Part shown: in pieces, positions 8,370-18,629 of the stretch
How the letters are laid out: each line of letters begins with the position of its first letter
How positions within the stretch are numbered: the stretch's first letter is position 1
Assembly (NCBI RefSeq): GCF_001680005.1
Contig: NC_033560.1
Location: 1,367,501-1,431,500, forward strand
Length of the DNA stretch: 64,000 bases
Reading direction: 5' to 3'
Origin: Plasmodium coatneyi
Taxonomy: Eukaryota > Apicomplexa > Aconoidasida > Haemosporida > Plasmodiidae
Made by a program: the position numbers and the translations under genes
The notes under the pieces: model-generated
Databases searched by the model: none
What the model was told of the DNA's origin: nothing
The model's input: only the letters and a program-made list of their open reading frames with translations

Positions 8370-10596
8370 ATGACCATGCCAAGGGGGGGATTCCTAAAAG
8401 CTGTGTTTTTCCTCCTGTGTGCTGCGCTCTGGGATGGGCGTTTAGCCCCCTGGGAGATGTGGCCACACAGTTGTGTCCCCCTGTTGAGTGTTAAAGGAAG
8501 AACCAATGTGAGCCGCTTTTACGCAGCAGGGAAGGTCATATATGGGTTGAAGGAAGACAGAGACTTTAGTGTGTATGCCCAATTTTGTTACAGTAGGAGT
8601 GGGCGCACAAAGGAAAAAAAGGGAGTGCTTATTCTGACCAGCTCGTACATCCCCAATGGGAAAATGTTAATCCTGAAGCAGACGGAGCAGGAGATTAACA
8701 AGTACATGAATGGGAAGGACGGAAAGACGTGTGCAGACTTAGAGGGGAAAGCTTTGTTTGTCCACCCATTTGGGAGCACCCCCCAAGGGAATTTACCCAA
8801 TTCGTATTCCCTTTATGAGGAACATATCGGTGACCATTTGAAGGGAACCCAGTTGAACTTTGTCCTACTCGCTTGTGGACGCCACGTGAAGAATGCCTAC
8901 AAAATTGAGTTCCGAAATAATACGCACTTTTTGAGGAATCATTTTTCTTGCGAGGATCAGGGTGTGCAATATTGAAAGAGCAATGGAGAAGGCGCGTTGC
9001 TGTCTTGCCAATTCTGACTCTGCACCTGTGTATGTTTGTCCCAATTTAGCACACCTTTACCACCCCTCACCCCCGTAGGGCTCATCGAGATCCACCTTCT
9101 CCTGGTGGTCATCTTAGGCGTCCTCTCCCTTGCATACAAATCGAAGCAGGAATCGTTAAGGAGAGCACACAGCGCCCTGAAGGAAGGCGTCCACATGGCT
9201 GCAATCTTTTTTGTCCTCTCTAATATATGCTACCTCATACATATATTCTTTTATGCGTTCAACGGGACAGGGTTCACCTCACTGAAGGTGCTCAGTCAGA
9301 TAGGTGAATCCATTTACGACTGCTTCGTGGTGACCATTATTTTTTACATTATGTGTTGCACAGTCGATAGAGAGAAACGGAGGGAAGACACTTTTCGAAC
9401 TTCGCTCAGCTATGGCGTCCTCAAATTTGTGTACCTTCTGGTGGAAATGCAAAACCAGCAGGAGTTGAATCTCTACGCATCTTTGCACTCAGGTTGGGGA
9501 AGAGCAAAACATGGTGCCGTTACTTCCCACGTGGTGAATGTATCCACGCGTTCCTACCCTTTTACCATTTCATGTCGATTCATTCATCCACACACACACA
9601 CATACACATATACAAATATACACCTTTGTGCAGTTGTAGCTCTACCTTTTGTGGTTTACCGCGTGATCATAGCAGGTGCAGATTTGCTTCTCCACCGTAG
9701 CGTTTCACGTTATCGGGGGAGGGAGAGTACTTCCCATGTTATGTCACCTGTCCTCACCTAATATGTTGTAACCTGTTCTCTTTCATTCCTCCCTCACGTC
9801 AGCAAAGATTTACGAAAACTACAAACGACTGCTGATGGAGAAGACCTCGAGGGAGGAGACTTTCTTCATATCACTTCACATGTTTTTGTTAGTTCATTGG
9901 GGAGGGGTAACTCACTCAGGGGGGTTATCCACTGACGTGCGTGTGGCAGTGCTTCCCTGCCTTTACAGACGCTCCCCCTCCTTCACGTAGAAACCGTCCC
10001 CTCAACACTGCAGATACAACCTCTGGATTTTGTCCATCCCGGCGTACTACCTGTTGATGAGCAAAGCTTCCGTGTAAAAAATGGGAGATACGCTACTCCT
10101 GCGGGTGGATGGGGGCATGAGTGGGGTGTATTGTGCCACCGCACACTGTCCTAGGGAGATGGGAATACGTACGTGTAGGCATCCCCCCAGGGAAGAAGCT
10201 GCTCTGTTTTTCCTTCCACGGGTACTTAGCAAAATATTCATTCTTTTTTTTTTTTTTTCTTCCCTCCGCAGCCATTTTACCCACCTGTACGTGCACTTTT
10301 CAAACCTTCTAATTTTGATATGTAATAGGTGGAGCGACCCAGCTGTGCAGACCCGTTGCAGTGACGCGTGTAACAGTTGGTCGTTTGCATGAGCATATGA
10401 TCCTATCTACGCAACTTCACTCTGCTATATAGCTAGCTTTTTTTTTTTTTTTTTTTTTCACCTGAACGGTTCATACAGCTAGCTATTTATTATTATTTTT
10501 TTTTTTTTTTCCCTTTTTCAAGATTTGGTGCACGTCATTTCGGAGAAGAAGTACGAAGTCACGGAATCCCGGCACCCCTACTTGGATATGGAGTGA
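8370..10596 (+). CDS. SR12: Serpentine receptor-like protein SR12 (six exons)
   Basis: Proposed exons are 8370-8961, 9079-9492, 9803-9887, 10014-10073, 10272-10321 and 10523-10596, giving 424 aa; all joins keep frame and use GT/AG. Exon 1 gives a hydrophobic signal peptide (FLKAVFFLLCAALW) and a luminal domain of about 180 residues with several cysteines. Exon 2 encodes at least three membrane segments (IEIHLLLVVILGVLSLAY; AAIFFVLSNICYLIHIFFY; CFVVTIIFYIMC). Exons 3-6 add further hydrophobic segments and a short polar tail ending YLDME. Signal peptide, extracytoplasmic domain and helix bundle fit the GPR180/TMEM145-like 'GpcrRhopsn4' class. In P. falciparum the gene next to eIF4A3 is, from memory, SR12. 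Ligand and signalling output are unknown. The small exons 4 and 5 are the least certain. Confidence 0.8.
10438..10485 (+). repeat. Dispersed element, copy 2 (inside SR12 intron 5)
   Basis: A T tract of about 21 bases (10438-10458), preceded by AGCTAGC (10431-10437), runs into CACCTGAACGGTTCATA (10459-10475) and then CAGCTAGCTA. It lies wholly within the intron before the last SR12 exon. Confidence 0.55.
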
Positions 10597-11025
10597 CTCC
10601 TTTCGCGTCAGATGGAATGATCTCACCAGGGTGAACGTGAACGATGCATGTTAGTGGCATAGGCAGGTGAAGGGAGGAGAAGAAGCTCCCCTTTTTTTGT
10701 TACCCAACCTGTGACGGCCACCCGTCTGTTGCAAAGCGGTACTGGAATCGCTACACATATGCACGGTTATATATATTTTTTTTTGTGTTGTGGGAGTCTT
10801 TTTAAGTGTTCATTTTGTGAAGTTTCCCATATTTGCGGCAACCGTTGTATGGCCCTCCTGCTCGAGGGGACTGCACACGTATGGGAAGTTTGCATCTTTT
10901 GCGAAATTTGCTGCCTTCCCCCCCCCGATGCTTCCAGCCAAGTCATAACATTGTGCCAAACATGCACCCGCAGGAAGGAGGAACCTTTCAACGTAGCCAT
11001 TTTTCTCCACCCCCGAGCGAAAAAT
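10597..11025. other. Intergenic stretch between SR12 and the methyltransferase
   Basis: It separates two plus-strand genes. The methyltransferase frame stays open upstream to 10711, but that sequence encodes Cys-rich low-complexity residues unlike a conserved domain, so it is treated as 5' UTR or a possible unrecognised upstream exon. Confidence 0.5.
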
Positions 11026-12116
11026 ATGTATTATGTGAAAAAGTATGAACATAAGCTGCTGAGCGAAACGTTGCGATTTTTGGGCTTTACAGTAAAGTGG
11101 GGAATTCACGAAAATGGCTACTGGATGACAAATCTGAATTATTCCTTTGACTATATGTTGTCCAATTTAGTGATAAAATATTTTAAGGAAAAGAGTAAGT
11201 AGAACGATCCTTTTGGAGGGGGCATTTCGCCGCTCCGTTAGAGTGTACCCCCCACGTAAGGGTGTCTTCACATGCATAACTGTTTCCCCCCTTTGCAGAA
11301 GTCAAATCGGTTATAGATGTAGGGTGTGGGTACGGGCACTACGTGAACGAATTAAACTTTCACAAAATAAGGGCAGTGGGCGTTGACGGGAATTCTAAGC
11401 TAGTCAATCTTCTAAAAAATGGTACGTTTTTTTGTTCAGCGCGAGGGTTCATCGTTGTGGAGCATATGCACATTGTGGCATGTTTCTTTTTTTTTTTTTT
11501 TTTTTTTTTTTCCCTTATAGAGGACATCTTCCCACTGGACGCCACGAATGAATACTTCGTAGCGGAAATACTGAACAAAGTGAACGACTCGAATAGGAAA
11601 GAGCATGCGAAGGACAGATGTTTGGAAGCGAACAAAGTCATAAAAAAGGCCGCAGAAATTGGCAGGAGCGTTCTCCACTTTGACTACGTATTATGTTTGA
11701 ACGTGGGGGAGTATATTCCCAAGGTAAGTTTGGAGAGGATAAAGTGAGGGTATATACGCCTAGGCAGATGCGTCTACATCACATGTCTGATTAGTGCGCT
11801 CAGTCAATTTGCGCTACTGAGGGATGACCGCATGCCCACAACACAACCGACTCGTTCCCACCTGCAGAAAAAAGAAGAAGCTTTCCTCAAAAATTTGGAC
11901 AGACTAAACAGCAGGGGTATTATTTTATCGTGGGACATTCCGGACACCTTCAACACGGGGACGATAAATGAAAAGAGTGAGGAGGAAATTCTTGACCTTT
12001 TTTTGAACGCTTATAATTACACCTATGATGAAAAGAGCAGTGCATTTTTCCGGAAAAACTGCAGCAACGATGCTCTAAAAAATTGCATATACATTTTTGA
12101 GAAGCGCAGAGGGTAG
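11026..12116 (+). CDS. Class I SAM-dependent methyltransferase, unknown substrate (four exons)
   Basis: Exons 11026-11194, 11299-11421, 11521-11723 and 11868-12116 join in frame to 247 aa. Motif I of the Rossmann methyltransferase fold is DVGCGYGHYV at residues about 63-72, directly after the first intron. AVGVDGNSKL follows as the acidic-loop motif II, which binds the adenosyl ribose. The third exon has FDYVLCLNVGEYIP, where a motif IV-like strand would lie, and the fourth has RGIILSWDIPDT. The N-terminal KWGIHENGYWMTNL segment looks conserved but is not a domain I can name. Methylation of a small molecule or protein is possible; the substrate cannot be told from sequence. Start choice is uncertain because the frame is open upstream to 10711. 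A long T tract precedes exon 3. Confidence 0.78.
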
Positions 12117-13098
12117 CTCTCCTTCCCTTCCATTACTTGCACGTATTGTGTGTATTTAAATATGTCACGAGGCGGATACGATTTGGTATCCATTATCTGT
12201 AATCGGCTATTTTTTTTTTTTTTTTTTTTTTTTCTGTTTATATGCTATTTTGCTTCGTTCCTTATTACTTCGGTCACCCACCTTCATGGAGCTAGCTAAC
12301 CATAGTGTGTGTAAATGGGCTCAGCGCGTGCGTGGCCATGTTGGGTGAACCATTTTGGTGATTCTTTAGCACACCCTGCGTATACTCCTTCTACACTTTA
12401 TTAATAACTGGTGTATCACCCGTTTGGTTTTTCTTCCTCATGGGAACTCACGAACCACGTCAACTCCAAGCATACAAAATGTTAACACATTTGTGAAAAA
12501 AAAAAAAAAATAGTTGGCACCTGACCTGTGCAGGTAAACAGCCAAAAAGGTTCAGAAAATTTTACGCCAATATGGGAAAAAAAAAAAAAATAAATAAATA
12601 AGCGCACAGCAAATACATAACACATATCACACACGCATGGTTGCGTCAAACGAATAACTGAACGACGCGCACTAATCTATTCGCCCCGCATCGAAGGAAG
12701 TCGACGACGAGCAGAATAGGAAGCCGTAAGGGGGGAGAAACAACATAACACTGAACTAGGCAAAAAAAAGAATAAGAAACAAATTAAAGAAATAATAGTA
12801 GCTAATCACGGTGGAAAAACGATAGGAAGGGTAGCATCTGTACATAGTTTAGTTTTTTGTGTGAACGGGGAGCCAAATTGGGTTAAGGAAAGGGGAAAAC
12901 AGCACCACATTTGAACCGCTCATAGGAGCTAGTAGAAAAGGCGTAAAGTTAAGAACACTAAGGATTAAAAAAAAAGCCTCATCATAGAAAAGAAATTACT
13001 CCACTTAAAGGGAAGGAAAAAAGCAAAATTAAAGAACAAATAAATCAACACCTAGGGATGCATCAAAATACACCATAAAGCAGTCAGACACACCGTAA
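12117..13098. other. Intergenic stretch before the lysine-rich protein gene
   Basis: It holds the methyltransferase 3' UTR with a T tract at about 12211-12234, a GAGCTAGCTAAC motif at about 12290 resembling part of the dispersed element, and a purine-rich leader (12700-13098) before the next ATG. No coding potential is seen. Confidence 0.55.
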
Positions 13099-14058
13099 AT
13101 GAACAAATTAGCGAGGAAAAACGCTTCAACTGAAAGGCAGCGTAGCGCTAAAAAGGGGAATGACACCAAAAGCGGCAGTAAGAAATCGTCCGGCGGGACG
13201 GGGTCAGCCCGAGGGAAGGATAAGTGGAGTCTCACCGTGAGCACTCAAGTAGTGGAAAGCGCAGCAGTTCCTGCGCAGGGAGGATCGAAAATGGTAACAC
13301 GGGCACAGGCCAAAAAGGACGGAAAGGGAAATATAAAGGATGCAAAAGGAAACCCTAAAGTAGTGAAGACAATCGCAAAAGACGCGAAGAGAGCCGCTAA
13401 AAATGGAAAACTAAAGAGTAAAGACAGAAAGATAAACGCTAAGGACTCAAGGAAAAATGTGAAAGACGCAAAGCTAAAGGTTAAAGACAGGAGGACACGA
13501 AAATCTAGCACCATCCATAACGCAAAACAAAAGTCATCGGGTTCCCCGCCTGGGAAGAATGCCCCTCTGAAATTATCTCTCCAAAAAAGGAAAGACTCAA
13601 GGGAAGTAAAAAATGCAAAATCTTCCTCCGTCGTAGCAACACGCCATTCTTCACATGCACGCATGAATCAAAAGGAAAGGGAACAAATTAATTTAAAGAG
13701 AGATAAAAAAAAAGTTTTGGAGATGACGGAAAAACGCAGCAACAAGGCTGGACGTGAAAAAAGTTGCAAAGCGAAAAATGAGCAGCATCAGTCAAACAAG
13801 CAAAAAAACTACACAATAAAAAAAAAAAAAAAATTAAACTGCACAGTTATTAACGAAATTCAAGTGAAGAATAATGTATATATCTGCAAATTTAAAAACA
13901 AGCTAAATAAAATTCGCAAATACTTTTTCCCTATATATATGTATGGCGAAGCTTCCGTAGCACGAAACAAGGCCATGCTGCTGATGATTCACATGCACAC
14001 ATGCTTATACTGCCAGAACGGGGTTCTGTGCAACTTCGCTGAAAATTACACGATGTAG
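13099..14058 (+). CDS. Lysine-rich basic protein of unknown function
   Basis: A single-exon 319-aa ORF with ATG at 13099 just after an in-frame TAA. Residues about 1-245 are strongly basic and low complexity, with imperfect repeats around KDAK and KSKDRK, as in nucleic-acid-binding or nucleolar linker proteins. An A-rich tract encodes IKKKKKL near residue 240. The last 75 residues differ: they are less charged, with IQVKNNVYICKFKNKLNKIR and YFFPIYMYGEASVARNKA, followed by three cysteines. That tail resembles the strand and helix end of an ApiAP2 domain, but this is a weak visual match. No signal peptide or TM segment is seen. It is convergent with the AP-4 sigma gene. Confidence 0.75.
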   Translation: MNKLARKNASTERQRSAKKGNDTKSGSKKSSGGTGSARGKDKWSLTVSTQVVESAAVPAQGGSKMVTRAQAKKDGKGNIKDAKGNPKVVKTIAKDAKRAAKNGKLKSKDRKINAKDSRKNVKDAKLKVKDRRTRKSSTIHNAKQKSSGSPPGKNAPLKLSLQKRKDSREVKNAKSSSVVATRHSSHARMNQKEREQINLKRDKKKVLEMTEKRSNKAGREKSCKAKNEQHQSNKQKNYTIKKKKKLNCTVINEIQVKNNVYICKFKNKLNKIRKYFFPIYMYGEASVARNKAMLLMIHMHTCLYCQNGVLCNFAENYTM

Positions 14059-14717
14059 TGGAAGTAGTGGAAGTAGTGGAAGTAGTGAAGGGGTAGAAGG
14101 CAAGTGTGGATGACGTAGTGGCCATAACGACGTGGTTGACTTTTTTCTCCGTTTCGACGTCGCTGCATCTGTACGTCCCCACATTTCGTTGAAACATTTT
14201 TAAAAAAAAAAAATCACCTATGATGGGGTGAGAAAAGATACACACGTTTTGTGCCTCCCTGCGTGGTTAGGCGAATGTGGATAGAAATAAAATAATTCAA
14301 CTCCTTCTGTTCTTCCCACTTTTGCAATTTTTATGCGTCACCATAGTAGGACACACAAATGTTGTCCCCATTATATGAGTGATGAAATGGCGCAGTTATT
14401 CGAATTAGCCCCTCGTTAACGCTTATTTGTCTTTATATGAAGATTTTTATGTGTGTATGATGCTTCCGTATGTGCACACATTTTTGGCTGCACATTTGTG
14501 TTGTGTGCGCTTACAAGGTAGCAAAATCACCTGACCTGTTCATATTTTTTTTACTTTTTTTTTTTTTTTTTTTTTTTTCCGCCACTTGGTTAGCCATTTC
14601 ATTGGCTAGCTCATTTCTTCTCCTTTTTTAAACTTACGTGATGGTGTGAACATTGTGTTGGCAGCGATTTGGAGGTTCCCTTCATTGATGCGTGCTGAGC
14701 GTGTCTGCATGTTAATT
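14059..14717. other. Convergent intergenic stretch
   Basis: A short GGAAGTAGT tandem repeat starts right at the stop codon (14058-14090). Dispersed-element copy 3 is at 14528-14611. No gene is seen. Confidence 0.55.
14528..14611 (+). repeat. Dispersed element, copy 3 (rearranged order)
   Basis: CACCTGACCTGTTCATA (14528-14544) is followed by a long T tract (14555-14578) and GGCTAGCT (14604-14611). The parts match the other copies but stand in a different order, and the core differs at three positions. Confidence 0.45.
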
Positions 14718-15407
14718 TCACATTTTTGGAGAGAATTTGTCCATTAGCAAAATTGGGCGGAGGACGTTGGACTTGTTCATGTCGCATATTTCCCCGTTGC
14801 ACACAATTTCGTCAATTATAAAATGCGTTTTGTCAATGTTAAACATGATGTCTAGTTCGCATACATTTTCGTAGTACTTATCTAAAATTTCTATAATGTT
14901 GTGGATCATTTCGAGTATGGCGAATTCGTTTACGTCCTGGTTTGTCACTCCGACGATGAGGTAGAGGCTGGCATATCTGGTGGGTGTGAGGAGGGAAAAG
15001 GGATGGGGAGGTATGTGCAATGTGTGGACGGAAGTGCGTCACCATTTTGCAAAAGCATATTGGAAAGTTTAGGAAGAGGAGGCCGTTCACTCGTTCATTC
15101 GTTCATTCGTTCACTCGTTCATTCGTTCACTCTTGTGTGCACTTTTTTTTCTTCTTGCACGTGTTGAATGAATCACGTTGGTACACTGTGCCAGTGCAGT
15201 GCAAAGCATATGTAGTGCAGCCAACCTTCTATAAATAATTTTGTACTCCCTGTACTGCAGGAAGGAGCACTGGTAGTCGACTCGGGACAGGCATTTCCGT
15301 ATGAGTTCCCCCTCAAGGATTGTCCTCTCTTCGATGCTGAGGTTGTTGTAGTACTGACTTAGCCTCGTTTGGCCCTGCTTGTTGACCATAAGAAGGAACT
15401 CGATCAT
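14718..15407 (-). CDS. AP4S1: AP-4 adaptor complex sigma subunit
   Basis: Two exons, 15226-15407 and 14718-14976, join in phase to 146 aa, close to human AP4S1 (144 aa). The start MIEFLLMVNKQGQTRLSQYY parallels the human N-terminus. Further shared blocks are CLSR..YQCSFLQYR, YASLYLIVGV, ELDIMFNIDK and ILLMDK. The protein is the small longin-fold subunit of the AP-4 coat, which sorts cargo at the trans-Golgi network. The MVNKQGQTRLS start and VCELDIMFNIDK favour sigma-4 over sigma-1/2/3, though the sigma paralogues are close. The 249-bp intron contains a TTCATTCG tandem repeat (15084-15132). An in-frame GTG upstream at 15428 is not needed. Confidence 0.93.
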
Positions 15408-16074
15408 GTTTGCGTGAGTGGTGGGCAAGGCGTTCCTATGTTGAGTTGTTCGTAGGCGGCGTGGTTAAGCGGCGGGAGTCCATATGAGCAACTCCTATTC
15501 ATCACCCCTATGGGATATGCTCCTGGGCGATATTCTTTCCAACCGATCTGCTCTCATACATAAGTTGTGCAATTAAAAAAAAAAAAGAAGCTAGTCCTTT
15601 CCGGGGGTTAATAAGATCACACAGGGAAATTAAAATGATGACTTTAATTTAAATCAGGAATGTGATGCATGGATGGTTTGATGGAATGGGAATAAAATAG
15701 AAGGCTTTGCCTTTTTAGCATTTCCCATTTTTTTTTTTTTTTTTTTTTCAAAATATGTTGCTATTTTCTCTTCCCTGCATTGTTCATTTATTTATTTTTA
15801 TTTTATTTTTTTTTTTTTTTTTGTCGAAATGAAGTATTGTATACTTGGCAATCGTTCGCCGTGATGTTAGGCGGTCGGTTTTTCTTTTTCATTTCCCCGT
15901 TCGTTTCTTTTTTCCACTCTCTTTTGGCTTTCACCACGGTTGTTCCATCTTTTGCATTGTGAACTCGCGCCACCGTGTGTACCTTAAAATTTAGGCGTAG
16001 TGGGGAACGATCACCCCATGAAATAACACTCAGAGGGGAATCTACCCATCGTGTGCCCTAGCATCCTTCGAAGG
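15408..16074. other. Divergent intergenic region
   Basis: It lies between the starts of the AP-4 sigma gene and the BSD-domain gene. Long T tracts occur at about 15729-15749 and 15805-15822. No supported coding sequence. Confidence 0.55.
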
Positions 16075-16817
16075 ATGGGGAATAAACAGGGAAAGCGGAA
16101 AAAATACGAATTATGTGAATTTCAATTTGAGAAAGGTACGCGCAGAGCGGGGGAGAGTAAAAGGAAAAGAAAGGCATGTACGTGTGTATCTTTACGTGTG
16201 TGCTGGTAGTTACCATAGCGCTGCTACCCACTGCACGACATGCCACAGTGTGAACCCATTTGTGCCCCCCCTTGTAGAGTTCCAAGTGAAATTCCCCTGG
16301 AACGAAATCGTCCAGTGGGGCAGCCAAGATGTAAACGTAGACATGAACCTGGCGGCCATCCAAAAAACAATAGAAGAAATAAAAGACATAACAACAGATG
16401 AAGAGACATATTTTAACATGACCCAAGTGCAGTGCATTGATCCTTTTCACTTCGATGATGACATGGTTATGTGGGCAACATCTCTTTTGAAGGAAAATAG
16501 GAATTTACGGAGAATTCGATACAACCTGGTTCCAAAGGTTATTAGCGAGAACGAGTTTTGGAGGCGTTACTTCTCTGCGATCAAGCTCATCGTTACGAAG
16601 AATGCGTTTGAGGGAAAACACGGTGGCGCTGCCGGTACGTGATGGGGCAAAGTTCCGACGCGGGGTGCAGTGGGGGGGCGTGCTAAACGGGTGACGTGCT
16701 AAACTGGTGATGGGATTGAGACACCCCCACCCTGTCACCTCAGGAGGGAAGGGAGCAAGTAGTGGGTGTTTTTTTTTTTTTTTAGTGTCAAGGAGGTTTA
16801 ATAGGTTCGGTTGGTAG
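16075..16817 (+). CDS. BSD-domain protein (small, three exons)
   Basis: Exons 16075-16135 and 16278-16634 join in frame; a probable third exon 16786-16817 follows a T-rich acceptor, giving 149 aa. If the second intron is retained, translation ends at TGA 16640-16642 and gives 141 aa. The C-terminal half has the BSD signature: a helix, then RIRYNLVPKVISENEFWRRY with the invariant Phe-Trp pair, then FSAIKLI. BSD domains occur in TFIIH p62 and synapse-associated proteins and are thought to bind chromatin or membranes. The N-terminus is Lys-rich, then FPWNEIVQWGSQ. There is no signal peptide. The partner cannot be inferred. Confidence 0.82.
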
Positions 16818-17068
16818 AGTTTATGGTGAGGAAAATTAAAAGCGTTTTTCGACATGATTTGTTTGGTTACATGTTTATATGCATGTGTGGCAGTTTTTTT
16901 CGTTTTTCCTTTTTTCGTTTTTTTTGCGTTGTTTCGCTAAAAAATTAAAGACTAAAAAATTATGAAGTGAAGTGAACTTTAAAGCAAGGGGGAAGTGGGA
17001 AGAACTCCGCACAGGTCACTAGTTCAACGCTGCAGGGAAGGCTGTTGTGTGCCCGTTCGAAGCTGGGA

Positions 17069-18629
17069 CTACTTCTTCGTCTCGAGCGAGTGAATCGTCT
17101 CTAACAAGGTTTCCATTTGATCTTCAGCATTTTGGAGGAGATTCTTTTTGGAGGACAGTTCACTGACCACCTCGTTTAGCTCCTCCAATTCGTGTTTTTT
17201 TTCTTCTATTTCATCTTCCGTGTTGTCACCGTGGTAATTTTTTTTTTTTTTTTTTTTTGTACTTTTGTTTTTCATCGACTTTTTGTACTTGTTTTTTTTT
17301 TTGTAATTATCGTCCATGTCTTTGCGCATCTTTTTCCTTTTGGGTTGATTGTCTTCGTCTTCGTCATGGTCGCTATTATCGTCACTTTCTGCTGATCGTT
17401 TTCTTTTTTTACCTTTCGGAGTGGGTCCACGTTCCGCTACGTCATCCGTATTTCCGCCTCGTCCTTTTTTTTTTTTCGCTCCTTTTAGTGAGCTCTTTTT
17501 TTCTCTTTTTTTTAGGTCTTTTTTGCTCCTTCCTTTTTTCTTCCCCTTTTTTCCCCTTTTCTTCTTTTTTCTCAACGCGTATTCTTCGGCAGCATCGTCC
17601 TCTGCGTCTTCCACGTCGTCCGATTTGTAGTTTCCCTTGGGTGTGTCATCATCATCGTCATCGTCGTCTCTATTTGCCTTTTTCTTCTTGGGACGTCTTT
17701 CCGCGATTATATCTTCATCTTCGTCCCCATGGTCATCCATTTCTTGTCGTTTTTTCATTTTTTTCCCTTTTTTGCCCTTCTTTCGACTTTTTTTCTTTTT
17801 GTTCTTTTTGTTCTTTTTGCTCTTTTTGCTCTTTTTGCTCTTTTTGCTCTTTTTGCTCTTTTTGTCTTTTTTTTTCTTTTTTTTTTTTTCCTTCTTCTTT
17901 TTCTTCTTCTTTTTTTTATCCTTTTTTTTTTTTTTTTTTCTTTTTTTTTCCCTTCTTTTTCTTTTTCGTCCTGGTCAAGGACAGGAGTGAACGAGCATTC
18001 CCGTGAGGAACAATTCCTTCGGTCTCTTTTTGTGCTTCCCCCCCGTTGAGGAGGGATAAATGTCTTGGTGTGTAATAACTGTGTACTGTTTCACCGAGTT
18101 GGAAATTTCCCCCCTGGAATGTTCCCCCTTGGAAGTCTTCTGAATCTTCTAAAAATGTTAGTTGCGGTGTTGAGCCCTTCTGGGATGGGTTCCTCCACAG
18201 GGTTGCCTCATCTGACGAACATATCCAGGTGGTTCCGCAACTCTCCTTTTTCGATTCCCCCCCTTCTACACTTCCATCTGTGAGTAGTAAATGTCCATTC
18301 TTGTGAAAATTTTGTTCTAGTTTGTAATGACGACTCTTTACCTCCCCACGGCGGTTTGAAGTCGCAATTCTATTGATTATATTGAGTAGATTTAGAAGGA
18401 GGAACAGATTGAAGAGGTTCAGTATGCTACCGGGGGAAAAGTGGGAACCGAAGCTAAGGGTGCTAAAATGGGTAGTAAGATTTAGGGTGGTAAGCTGTTG
18501 AGCCACGTTAATCAGAGAAAATTGACTACTCTGGCCAAGGACACCAACCAGAATGATTAAAAACACAGCAAGGTGCCTCCTCCTCACCAAACTGCATAGA
18601 CAGTTGCACCCCCGCCGTAGACGAACCAT
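17069..18629 (-). CDS. Lysine-rich protein with signal-like start and coiled-coil end; frame broken in a poly-A tract
   Basis: Two overlapping open frames appear to be one gene. The upstream part (18629 down to 17916) starts with a basic then hydrophobic segment (HLAVFLIILVGVLGQ), a second Leu/Asn-rich hydrophobic patch (ILNLFNLFLLLNLLNII) and Gln/Gly-rich sequence, then enters lysine codons. The downstream frame is open from 17974 to 17069: lysine-rich, a KKS tripeptide repeat (17801-17866), Asp/Lys-rich blocks, and a C-terminal coiled coil (HELEELNEVVSELSSKK). The frames overlap in about 60 bases of almost pure A on the coding strand, including an A18 run (17922-17939). A one-base length change there would join them, so sequencing error, slippage polymorphism or a true break are all possible. 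I do not recognise a family. The signal-like start suggests a secreted or membrane protein. Confidence 0.62.
17801..17866 (-). repeat. 9-bp tandem repeat encoding Lys-Lys-Ser/Asn
   Basis: Seven near-identical 9-bp units (AAAAAGAGC or AAAAAGAAC on the minus strand) lie inside the lysine-rich gene and encode a KKS/KKN array. The flanks are also A-rich. Confidence 0.8.

Noticed and set aside
17192..18049. Plus-strand Phe/Leu/Ser-rich ORFs
   Set aside because: Antisense of poly-A lysine codons in the lysine-rich gene; poly-T reads as poly-Phe.
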